In this document: positions 12,037 through 22,693 of the stretch, piece by piece
Numbering within the stretch: position 1 is the first letter of the stretch
Layout of the letters: each line of letters starts with the position of its first letter
Assembly: GCA_022376465.1 (NCBI GenBank)
Contig: JACDTU010000009.1
Coordinates: 1 to 64,000 of the forward strand
DNA length: 64,000 nt
DNA from: Cubamyces lactineus
Lineage: Eukaryota; Basidiomycota; Agaricomycetes; Polyporales; Polyporaceae
Direction: 5' to 3'
Position numbers and translations under genes: made by a program
Notes under the pieces: model-generated
The model's input: only the letters and a program-made list of their open reading frames with translations
The model's database searches: none
What the model was told of the DNA's origin: nothing

Positions 12037-13873
12037 ATGCGTTTCCTCCAGTACCTCTTCGCCGGCCTCCTTTTCGGAAGTGCAGTCACGGTTCTTGCAA
12101 CGCCTCATGCCCGGTCAATAGAGAGCACGAGTCTAATCCCGGCTGCGGTTGCAGGGATGCCTGTGCCGCACCGTATGTTTCTGTTCTCGGTTCACTGTCT
12201 GCTCTACTGACCAATTAGTTTCGTGTAGACAAGAGACAAGTCATTGAAGGCCCTGGGGGTTACCGCTTTGATGTTTTGCAGCATCTCGCGGGTATTGCCC
12301 CTTATTTTGACTCTCCGGGAGTGCAGCTCGATCCCCATCCACCGAACGGTTGCTTGGTGACGAAGGCAACTTATATCGTCCGCCACTCCAACATCTACGC
12401 CAACGACGTGAGTTGTGGAACCCTTGCATGCAGTGTCCCAGTTAATTGAGAGCGATATGGCAGTTTGACTACGAGACCTACCTGTCCCCGTTCCTCTCAA
12501 AACTTGCCAACTACTCCGATCGGTCCATCTTCTCTCGGACGACTGACCTCGCCTTCCTTGCGAACTACACGTCTCCTATCACCAATGCGAGCGAGCAGAT
12601 TGAGAAGATGACTCCGTCAGGTGGAGACGCCGCGGCCGCGTACGCAGGCGTCATCAAAAAGACATACCCCAACCTGCTCAACAGCACGGCATCTCAAGCG
12701 GATGCGTTCCGGATTTGGGCAGCATCAGGTAAGTACTCCCAAGTGCGAGGAATCAGAGTAGAAACTGAACTGAGTCATGCGATGCGTATTCAGCGAGTAG
12801 GGACGTCGATACTGCGAAGGCCTTCATTCAAGGCCTCGGCAATTCCGCAACACTTGTGATAGTGAACGAAGGGGAAGAGGACAGTGCAGATTCCCTTACG
12901 CCGCACGTACGTTCACTTTGATTTGGCACTTCCACAATGCGCGCACACTTATGCGTCAACGCCTCCGCAGATATCCTGCCCAGCGTTCGACGCCTCGATG
13001 GGTTCCGTGCAGTCCGGCGCATGGGAGCAAAAGTACACCGCCCCGCTTATTGAGCGTTTCAATGCCGCTGCGCCAGGGTTCAACTTCACGCTCACCGACG
13101 TTGTCGGCATGCAACAACTATGCGGGTATGACACGGTCATCCGCAACCGCACGGACTTTTGCGATGTCTTCACTGCCGACGAATGGCTCTCCTTCGAATA
13201 TGCGAACGACCTGATGTACTTCTACAGCATTGGGTAAGTGCACCTCCGAGTCCACAAATCGCGGTGTTAACGATGCGTGGGCGGGCGGCGCAGATATGGC
13301 AATCCAATCGCCCCTCAACTTGGGCTCCCGTGGGTAAGGAGCACGCTCGACATCCTCTCCGCAAACGACACGAGCATCTTCAACCAATCTCTCTACATAT
13401 CCTTCACACATCGCGAGGAACCTCCGCTCGTACTCACAGCGCTTGGACTATTCAACAACTCGGCGTACTACCCGGGCCTCGATGTCAATAGCACGATGCC
13501 AACGGACCGAATCAACCACCAGCGCGCGTGGCGCACGAGCGAGATCCTCCCCTTCCTGGGCCATGTTGGGGTTGAGCGGCTACAGTGCGCAAATGCGTCA
13601 CTGGAGACGAACCCTGACTCTGATTCGACGAGCGGGAATGGCGGCGCGGAGGACGTGTGGGACGACGGCGCGTTCGTGAGGGTGTTGGTGAACGGCGCCC
13701 CGATACCCATCCCAGACTGCCAAAACGGTCCTGGCGAGTCTTGCGCACTTGGGAGCTTCGCAGATTACATCGCCCAGAGAGTTGCACTGTATGGCGACTT
13801 CGTAGGGGCGTGTGGGATCAACGATACCGTGACGAATCGCACAGACCTATTGAACATTTACAATGCCCAGTAG
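12037..13873 (+). CDS. Secreted histidine phosphatase, clade 2 (phytase/MINPP-like)
   Basis: Predicted secreted phosphomonoesterase of the acid phosphatase/phytase branch. Six exons, 12037-12172, 12229-12407, 12464-12728, 12794-12906, 12971-13233 and 13294-13873, sum to 511 codons plus stop. A signal peptide is clear (MRFLQYLFAGLLFGSAVTVL, cleavage near residue 22), and many NxS/T sequons suggest N-glycosylation. The N-terminal active-site motif, normally RHGxRxP, is RHSNIYAND (residues 97-105). It keeps R97 and H98 but lacks the second arginine and the proline. The distal acid motif, HD in phytases and HAE in MINPP, is HRE (358-360). Ten or more cysteines fit a disulfide-bonded extracellular fold. 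Family membership is sound; substrate, and even full activity, are uncertain because the phosphate pocket is altered. A TATA box lies just upstream. Confidence 0.85.
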
Positions 13874-14233
13874 GTCCGGACGGCGGAGAACGGCTAACGA
13901 CACTTACGCACGCCTTCTAGGACTAAGCACTGACAAGGACTACATACCCCTCCTGATATTCTCTTGGATGCACGAACATACCTTTGTATGATCCGTTTGC
14001 CCAAGTAGTCACTCTCCGCGCAGCAGCCTCTTGTAATAGATCCCTCGTATGCCACGTCGCTTTTGCCGTGCTTAGCCAGAATATCCCCTGCCGCAAGTCA
14101 GCATTTTCTAAGGAAACGAGAGTGGTCGGACACCAGCTGAGTGCAGAACAAAGCGAGGAGGCATTCGGAGCGAAATGGATGGTGGTCGTTCTGGATCAAG
14201 CGGTGGGCGCCAGACTGCTTCGCTCCTACCATC
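13874..14233. other. Intergenic region, histidine phosphatase to VPS28
   Basis: Short spacer of 360 bp holding the 3' end of one gene and the promoter of the next. Nothing else is seen in it. Confidence 0.6.
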
Positions 14234-15177
14234 ATGTCCTCCCGCCTCAACCTCGACGAAGAAGTCCGGCTATACAGCACAAACGCAGAACGCGAGAAAT
14301 ATGGCCTCCTCGCGACGCTATTTGGGATCATTGTTTCCCTGGAGTACCTCGAGCGCGCGTATGTACGCGACTCTGTACCCGCCTCGGAGTGAGTACTCCC
14401 CTTGCATACCCGTGGGTCATGCGCGGAATGCTGAGCGACGCCTTCAAAGAGGTACTCTCCTGCGTGCACGCGGCTACTATCACAGTATAAGACCATGCTC
14501 AAGCTCGTGAACGACGATGTCCCATCTATTGAACAGTTCATGGCGCGATATCGGGTATGTCATGCCTGCCAAGGTCTGTCCGTACATTCCCTGACGCTGC
14601 CTGGATATTCTCCAGATGGATCATCCTGCTGCGCTGCACCGGATACAAGTCGGAGTTCCCGCGACTGTCGAGCACTCAAGCGAAGCGGGCCCAGAGACGG
14701 CGAAATGGGTCGCCGAGACAACACAGGTACGTTCCAATCGCTGTTACTCTTGCGCGCAGACATTCACACCTTGTGTTTCAGAACTTCATCACTTTTGTAG
14801 ATGCGCTCAAGCTACGCTTACGCGCCAAGGACCAATTGCATCCGATCCTGCAGGAGCTGGTAACGAGCTATGCACGCTTCAAGGGAAGTAAGGACTGGGA
14901 AGGGCGCAGCAAGATGGTTGGATGGTGAGTACTTGTCTTTCCTGTGTCCTTGATCGAGAAGTGACCGCGCCCATGTGCACAGGCTCATCACTCTGAATGG
15001 TATGAAGGCCTCGGAGGAGCTCACCGAGGAACAGGCAAGACAGGTGTGTCATTGTTCCGATTCGCTCGTTCCTAATGAGCCGAATAACTGATGAGGCCCG
15101 GATAGCTGTCGTTCGACATTGAGCATGCTTACGCTGAGTTCTTCCGGAGCTTAAGTGGGAAGGACGGGGACACATGA
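14234..15177 (+). CDS. VPS28: VPS28, ESCRT-I subunit
   Basis: Subunit of ESCRT-I, which sorts ubiquitinated membrane proteins into multivesicular bodies on endosomes. Six exons, 14234-14388, 14452-14554, 14616-14726, 14782-14924, 14983-15043 and 15106-15177, sum to 214 codons plus stop, normal for the family. The N-terminal core domain begins with RLNLDEEVRLYSTNAEREKY and includes LFGIIVSLEYLERAYVRD, then SEYSPACTRLLSQYKTM. The C-terminal four-helix domain, which in the family contacts ESCRT-II/III, starts near NFITFVDALKLRLRAKDQ and ends SFDIEHAYAEFFRSL. The first intron is resolved only by choosing the acceptor at 14451; it restores the conserved EYSPAC segment. Same orientation as the HUA1-like gene 385 bp downstream. 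Confidence 0.95.
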
Positions 15178-15561
15178 GTTCCGGCTGCATGGTACAATAT
15201 CCGGCATGTGCGCCACGGAAGGATGGATATCAGTTGTACGTTGTAGTTAGTACCAGTGTATTGTAACACGGTCGCCTTGCTACCTTCGCCTTGTTTTGAC
15301 GGATATATTCCGCCTTGCAACGGCCTTGGGCCGCATATGGAGAGACCTGAATTAGAATGTAGTGCCGGAATGCCATGGCTGTCCCCGCGCGTCTCGTAGG
15401 CAGGACCGGCGATCTCTCCGGTCGTTGCGGCTCCGCAGTACTTCCCCTCTCCCTCATCTCCCGTTGTCCTCTCTCCCAACTACATCGGCTTAGCTCTCGA
15501 ATACATACAAGTGTCTGGCTACTCTGAGGACTAGTCGACTATAATCTCTTGCAAAGAACCC

Positions 15562-16987
15562 ATGGTCTCTACCCTCAATCCCTTCCGCACGGCCGCGCCG
15601 AGCCCAAATCCTACCGGAGCATCTACTTCGTCTGCACCACAGGCCGCGACCTTGTCTTCGGATGGGAATGCATCGTCTAACAGCATTGACACAAGCGAGA
15701 CGTCTACTTCCGTTCCGCCATCGCAGGCAAATGGCTCGAGGAGTCCAGCGTATATGGATAGGTCTGTGAACGACCTCCTTACGGAGGAGCTTCCCCCGGC
15801 CTACACACCGTCGCCGAACGTCTACGAAGGCGAAGCTACCATAGAACTAGGCCCGCGGAGGCCTTTCCAAGACCCCATGCCTGTCCCTCGTCAAAATCAA
15901 CCTCAGTGGATGTCACCGCAGCCGACCGCGACGAATTCCTGGTCGTCGTTCCCGGGCGACATGCATAGAGGGCCCTCTAGCATCTACACCTACCCAACGC
16001 CACCTCCTGTACACCCTGCTCTGCAGAACCTGAGGCCAACACCGCCGCGGCCCGTCTCTGATTATTCGCCATCGCGACCCATCTCTGATTTCGCTCGGGA
16101 CTTCTATAGCGCAGGCGCAGACGTGAATGCAGGCGTGCTTGGCGGCCCAAGCGCACAGTACCAGGGCGAAGCCTCTTCAAGTACTAGGTATGCGCCGCCA
16201 CCGGGGGAACCGCCAAATCACTCCGTGGGCAACGAGTCCTCGTCCCAGGAGCCGGACCCAGATGACGGCCATCCAACTGAGACGCCTGTACCCGGCCACC
16301 CTCTCCTCAGGCATGGCAAGATTCTCGTCTATCCGCGAGACTATGAATGCGACAGATGTATGTAATATGAGCCCCCATGCGGTCCTGGAACACTAACACA
16401 GAAACATACCAGGTCATAACACAGGCTATAAAAATTATGACCCTTCTCACCCTTGCACGCGATGTTGGGATAAGTACGCGAGGCCGTATACATCAATCAT
16501 GGCCCACGCGCCTTGGTCTTCCGATGCGCAATCAGGGTCCAGTTCGTCGCGGACGACATACCAAAGACCATTACCACGCTTCCGCGCACCGCACGCCTCA
16601 CCACATCAGTGGAATGCATCATACTGGGGCTCCCCTTGGTCTCCTTCGGGATACAGCCACTCCCGTTCAGCGTCGACCTCCCGTGCGAGCAGCGGCTACC
16701 CCGGCTCGGCCGCGCGTGTCATCCCCATTCCTGGCGGCGGCGTCCCCGTACCGCAGTTCAGTGCCTACAAAGCGCCGCCAGTTTTCCCGCCCTCTTCCTG
16801 GTTCGGGTCATCGGCACCCGTCATACCACAGCCTGCTGGAGGCAATGTTGTGGTGTATCCTCCGGGCGACCCCAGAATCGGTGGTCGGCTGTGCTGGCGG
16901 TGTGGCGGGACCGGTAAGGTCTCGTTCTTCATATTCCAAGAGGACACTTGTAGCATATGCAATGGAGTCGGGCGCACTTTCGTGTAG
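15562..16987 (+). CDS. HUA1: HUA1-like protein with PPxY motif and two CxxC zinc ribbons
   Basis: Two exons, 15562-16357 and 16413-16987, join in phase 1 to give 456 codons plus stop. The N-terminal 255 residues are Ser/Pro-rich and probably disordered, and carry PPAY at residues 78-81, a ligand type for WW domains of Rsp5/Nedd4 ubiquitin ligases. A first four-cysteine knuckle has C263, C266, C280 and C283, and is split by the intron. A second lies at the extreme C-terminus (C426, C429, C445, C448; LCWRCGGTG then CSICNGVGR), which resembles the DnaJ-type zinc ribbon. This layout matches fungal Hua1-family cytoplasmic proteins, linked in yeast to cortical actin patches by interaction data only. 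Function here is inferred; the family call is good. Confidence 0.82.
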
Positions 16988-18542
16988 GCGGAAGGCGCAG
17001 TGGTGGTTCTTGTGTGAGGCTGTTCGCTTTCCTCGTCACTTGTGTGAGCTTGAAGATCCCCGGCTCGGACCTTTGTGTACTGATTGTAACCATACTGACG
17101 ACCCCACTACAATATGTATACATACCCTTGTCGGGCCTGGCTTGATACTGCATGAATTTTGGCTCATGTGTTCAATCAGGACAACATAGTGAGTCGTTAT
17201 CTAGTATGGATGTCTTGAGTTGAGCTGACTTACAAGGTGCTACACAATAGTGCGTGAGATCGCCACAGAGCAGGTCCCAGAAACACAAGGACACGATGTC
17301 CAGAATGAACGCCACTTGACAACGTACGACTTATGTCCTCTACAATTGTGCGCCTCAGCAGGATCTCGGTCGCACCGCCATGCGTACCACTGTGCGCTTG
17401 CCCCATGTTCAGAATCAACGTTTTCAGTGGCGGCTTTCGTTCTGCCTGTCTTCAAAGCATTCCTTCAGGATTCAGCACAGGAAGAGCGACAAAGTTTCCT
17501 TCTCAAAGCGTTCATTGGCCGCTTTGAATCTACCTCTGGAGACTACGACGCTAGCGGAGGTCCAGGATATCAGGATCGTGTGCCCGTTGTGCAACCCGCA
17601 CAAGAATGTGTATACCTGCGATGCGTGAATTCCTTGTCTGTCCCATATCCAAACGACTGATATGATACCCGATACTTCGGAGCTTTCTCACTGCCCATGT
17701 ACACAACAAAGGGAGAGCAACGACCAAGGTCGAGCGGATTACGGCGATGATTCGATGAACTCAGCGACCTACGCCTACCGACGCCCATGTTCCGCCTTAA
17801 GATAGCAGCTCCTTCGGAAGAATGTTGTGCATTGTGCACGACACGGACCATTCGGCACGAAAATCCTCGTGAACCATCTCCTCGCTGGGTGAGCGACTCA
17901 GCCCCACTCGCCACGAGCACGCCACTGATAATCTAGCCAGACACAGGATTGAATATACCGACGACTGCATCCGCGACGGATTAATGTCCCCTTATTCATC
18001 CGCTCAGTACGTCAAACCTACCGTGAGACTGCCGTAGGAGGCAGACAGTGTCATCGCGTACACGTTGGATGCGAAGAGCCCTTGTGAGGTCGAGGTTACT
18101 GTCTGTAATCGCGGCGTACTATTCACTATGCGCCGCCTATATGCACTGCGATAGTTCCTCGTTTATGTGCTCAAAATAACTTCTCTGAGCCTAGGCGTCC
18201 TATCTGTTTTGTCTTGCCACAGCAGTGGACGTCTCCGAACAGTACGACGGGTATGGCTTCTTCACAATCAGAGTATGTACTGTCGCAATGGAAACTAGTG
18301 CCTCTCAAGTTAGTAGTCTGTGTACGTATTTGTTTCTTACGTGTTCTGCCATCGACCGCCTTCGGCTTCAAGGTGGCGTTCACTGCACGCCACACTAACC
18401 AACCAGCCGGTATATATACGACTCATCATCAGGTGGATATGTTCAAACAACCACACCTCACACCGTCGTTGTAAACCATCTCCCTTGCATTCACCCTTGT
18501 CAGCCCCAACGTAGTACAGATAACATCCCAAACATATCCATC
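16988..18542. other. Intergenic region, HUA1-like gene to F-box paralogue 1
   Basis: A few frames of 60-136 codons occur (the longest on the plus strand at 17250-17660), without domains or convincing splice structure. The right end holds a TATA-like box for the F-box gene. No gene is called. Confidence 0.4.
18411..18419 (+). promoter_or_regulatory. TATA-like box of F-box paralogue 1
   Basis: TATATATAC, about 130 bp upstream of the ATG at 18543. Confidence 0.45.
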
Positions 18543-21186
18543 ATGCCGTCTTGCCAGAACCAGAAGCAGCGGTCGACCAAAGGCCGCCTACAGTCCTTAC
18601 CAGAGATGGCTCTAGAGATTCAAGTCGAGGTGAGTGCGAACGCGGGAGGCACGACTTTTGCGCCACCGTCCGCTACGTGCTCACAGGGATCCGCATCGCG
18701 CCCACTGCAGATATACCAGTACTTGGAATCGTGCGACTTGTTCCACCTGTCGCGGACTTGCAAGCGGTTCCGTGCATTTTTCCTGAACAGGAATGTGATG
18801 AACGAAAAGCTCTGGATGCAAGCTCGAGTAAATACTGACGACCTGCCGGAGCGACCACCCTTTATGAGCGAACCAGCGTTCATCCATCTGCTCTACTCAC
18901 CTTACTGCCACGTGAGCCCCCTAGTACACTGGATGCCCTTCACCTAAACTGCTGCTCACCCATGTCTCAGCGCTGTGGTTGTAATAGTACTCGTACTAGT
19001 AGTTCCATATGGGACTGGTTCACGAGATGCTGTCACAAATGTCTCACGGAGGTGTAAGTCAGTCCACAATCCATGTACGACGAAACACTGCACTTACAGA
19101 CAACATGCTACAGATCTGTTAGTTACAAGGACGCTCAAAAAGTCATTAAAAAGCACTTCGATGGCTGGGCATCTCGATATGTTTCTCCTATTGAAGGAGT
19201 TCTCGCTGTGGTTCACACTGAGGACTCGGAGTGAGCATGAATGCGTTGTAGGAATGACTCAATGATGGTAATGGTGGGCTCAATAGATATGAAAGGGCTC
19301 GCCGACGGTCACGGCGCGATCGTGTGCATCAGCAACACCTTAATGAACTGTTGAAGCGATGGTCCACTTCAACTACAAGTTCAGTCCCAATGCCGCGACA
19401 AGACTTGATCAAGATTGCACGGGATTTCGGAAGGGCGGAGAAGATAGAGCTCACGAAAAGAAAAGCAGTGAGTTTCCAAAGCTTATCGTAATTATCGCAG
19501 CCAGATGGATGTATTGGCATGCTAATGGAACATCAGTGTGCGAAACAGTGTAAGATCTGGCACAACACACAGAAGGCTCGCCGCATCAACGAGTTAGGTC
19601 CCCAGCACATACGTCAGTCAGAAGTTAACATCGTCTTGTACCAGAATCATTGAATACCTCATAGCAAAAGGTTGGGAGAAGGAAGTCGAAGATCTTACAC
19701 ACGCTAACAGGAAAGAGCTGTCACAACTGCCGCTTGTCAATAAAGCTGCAAAGCTGACTACAGCAGGTAAGGGTTTCCAGTAATATGCCCTATGCGTCTT
19801 GACAGGCATTATCTGTATAGAATGTTACAAGGCATGCGCAAGCAAAAAGGCGCAACAGATCCTCAACGAGACGCGGCAAAAACGGCTAACTCGAGAGCGT
19901 ACAACGGTTCTCCTCGCGCGATTTGACGCGCTCGAAGAAGCCATATGCCGTCATTACATCCGTTTACCGAGAACAGCCAGTATGGAATTTCGACCAAGGG
20001 GCATTGACTTTGTGTTCACAGACGAATGCAAAGCGCTGTTGGACGCACCTACCGAGCAGTTAGTGACTGCTGCTGACTTCGTCGACCTAATCCCATGCGT
20101 CACAGCCGCATGGGAAGCTACGCAGAGAGAACAGCTGGCGGCAGCCGTCAGACAGGCCCTGTCGTTCATTGATCCAGATGGTGCAGATGTACTCGATCTT
20201 GCCATCGTTTTCTTCCCTTGTCCTTGCGGTGTGTCACAGATGTTCCGCGGGCATGACGCCAAGGACCCCCTACGGTATCCCGCCATCCTTGGACACAACT
20301 GTCTACGAGAGAAGCGCTACGCGGACGACGTCCCCGAATGCGATCTATACAGCTCACTTGCGATGTACCGTGGCGTAGAACACGAATCTCAAGACACCAT
20401 CTCGGGGCTTCAGCCATTCGACGTGAAGAACGTACCAGTATCCAAGGAAGCCATGCGCAAGGCTTGTGATGTGATCAGGGCAATGGGATATGACCCCACC
20501 CGGACGACAATGAGGGACTTGCAGGGATGTGATGTGCTACTCACCTGCGTTCGGTGCGGCGAAGTGCCGAATCCGCGCTTTTATGGCGATACACGCCTAT
20601 TCACATGGGATGCTGCGGTGGGTTCCGATGCTCTTCTTCTCTCGCGTCGTTCCTAAATTGACAAACATTGTAATTCCTCCACGCAGATACGACATCTGCT
20701 CGCGACAATGACTTCGCATAACCCGATCCACGACAAATGGGCACCTATGGATGATAGCATGCTGAAGCATATGTGCCACAGGCTCGAAGAAAGCGACCAT
20801 ACGCGGTGGATGAAGCGCCCGACACCCAGGTACAACGAACTGATCTGGTCGTGCTCGCTCTGCATCGCGTTCGACGCTAATGGAGAGAAGATGGAGCAAC
20901 ATCTCACGAAAACGTCAGTCTCCGATAATTCATTGAATCGCAGTTGGCTCACCGGATCGCGTCGCTGTGCTATAGGCATCTCTTGACCGACATCAATAAT
21001 TGCGTCGAAGATGGGACTATATACGACGTACGTCCATCCGTATCTCAGGCGACAGGACATGCCCCCTCCGCCCCCATGACTACTCACAATCGGTGGCAAG
21101 GCGTCTGGTTACACAGTGCTCGAGCCACATGTCCTTTCATGTTGATCATGATCCATGTTGTCGTTCCGTACTGGGCCCGAATATGA
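18543..21186 (+). CDS. F-box protein with C-terminal C2H2-type finger (paralogue 1)
   Basis: Likely substrate adaptor of an SCF ubiquitin ligase. My model has ten exons: 18543-18629, 18711-18911, 18971-19053, 19114-19230, 19287-19467, 19537-19592, 19645-19766, 19806-20617, 20687-20913 and 20976-21186. They sum to 698 codons plus stop, with no stops or frame breaks. The F-box starts at residue 30 (IYQYLESCDLFHLSRTCKRF). A Cys-rich knuckle follows (RCGCNST, then CCHKCLTE), then a charged helical middle region, then a large globular domain (ARFDALEEAICRHYIRLPRT). A CxxC pair (CVRC) and a finger C-x2-C-x12-H-x4-H (CSLC, then H and H across the last intron) close the protein. Compared with paralogues 2 and 3 it lacks the MPPRKK leader and has a different C-terminal tail. 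Substrate unknown. Confidence 0.82.
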
Positions 21187-22693
21187 ACATAGTTCTGAGC
21201 GTGCATTGGCGCGATGATTTACGCACGCGATTACTTGGGCAGACTTGGGTCGTCAAGCTTGTAGCTCTTGATTACTATAGATTGAGCAGATGCGTCCGCC
21301 CAGCGCCCATGATGGCGGATCACCTAGGTCAATGTCAGATTTCCCTCTCTATCAACGCGGATAAATACTTTACCCACCCATCTAACCGCGCTGTAAGGCC
21401 CAACCTGCCGTTCATTCTCCATGGCTGCGCGACGCTCCTAACACCACCTCCGTGGTCGACGGAGAGAAGAAAGTCGTGACCAGGCAAGAATGCCGGTCGG
21501 CGGCCGCGGTCGCGATGATGGGATCCACCCCAATCCAACTCCGAGTCCGAGCCGGACTATGCACCGTGCAGGAGCGTGAGTGAGTAATCAGCGAGGCCCT
21601 GACCTCACCTACTTACGCACGCGTCTACCCGGCCTGCACGCTCGCCGCGACGCGCCGGTAATCATAGCAGAGCGCTGCCGCCATGATCATCTCGCCCTGG
21701 CACCGCACTGCTGCAGAAGCAGCAGCAGCACCGAGGATAGCCATCCGTGATATGTCTGCACCCGTGTCAGCGCCGTCTGCTGTGCGCGTGCCCCGCATCC
21801 GCCGCATCGTCGACACAGGCCCATACAAAGCCCAGTTGTGCTTTGTGGGGGCCCCGGCCCCTCCTCCGCGCGCCGTGGGGGCGCGCCCCGGATAGCACAC
21901 GCACGTACGCACGCACCGCCACCGCGCGACTTGCGCGAGCCTGTGCACCTGTCCTCAAGCTGTCCTGCCCCCTCCGATTCCGGCGCCGACCCCGCTTGCA
22001 TTGATGTGGTCCGGTTGTTGTCGTCCGTGTGTCCTGGGGTCGCGCGGCGTCCGCGAGTGTTGTTCGGCCTCGGACCCTTTACGCTTCCTCCGCCAGGCTA
22101 AAGGTCCCGCGAGGCGGCCGAGCGCACACTCAGCGCCCAGTGTCCGCTGCCACGCCCACGCGCCGCGAGGTGTGTGAGCACTGTGACTGACGCGTTACGC
22201 GACGCGTTGCGTGACGTGCCCCTCCGCCGTATATCCCTCGCGTGCCGGGGAAAGGCCGACGAATCGCCTGGGTGTGTTCTGATCGGTGACTTGTGCATGT
22301 GCATGAGAGAGTGTGTCTGAATGGAAAGCGTGTCAGCCCAGGACAAGATAGAAATGCAGGAACACGTCTGCGTTTCGCACGGGATTTAAATACGCCTACT
22401 ACATATGGACGTTCTACACCTCGACAACGAAAAAATCAAGAGCGACAGCAGCAAGGACATAAATATGGCCAAGAATGGGCGACATACAGCATGCGTGACA
22501 TACAAGGGTCCTTCGTCCAACCCGTTTCCAAGAAAGAGTCCGCTACATCATATACGGCCGCGCGAAGCAAGAGCGCATGTGAAGCAAGCCCAGATCGTAC
22601 ATCCGCTTCGCTGCTGGGGAGAAGCAGAGAGACCCCAAATTTTGTACAGTCGGTACCGCATTTCCTTCAGTCGTGTTCTCCATCGACGGGCGT
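21187..22693. other. Intergenic region with GC-rich low-complexity stretch
   Basis: 21600-22250 is very GC-rich with short CAG-type runs near 21710 and G/C homopolymer tracts; overlapping frames on both strands are compositional. Nothing recognisable is encoded. The right part is the 3' flank of the minus-strand finger gene. Confidence 0.45.

Noticed and set aside
14389..14485. A non-canonical intron in VPS28 ending just before TATAAGACC
   Set aside because: An ordinary GT..AG intron with its acceptor at 14451 gives the family sequence SEYSPACTRLLSQYKTM, so no unusual splicing is needed.
19052..19113. Splice choice GTGTAA..TTACAG in F-box paralogue 1
   Set aside because: It keeps frame, but the GTAAGT donor two bases later with the acceptor at 19113 matches the phase-2 junction required in paralogues 2 and 3.
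21625..22101. Ala/Arg/Pro-rich frames on both strands
   Set aside because: They arise from GC-rich low-complexity DNA with CAG and G/C runs; all frames look alike.
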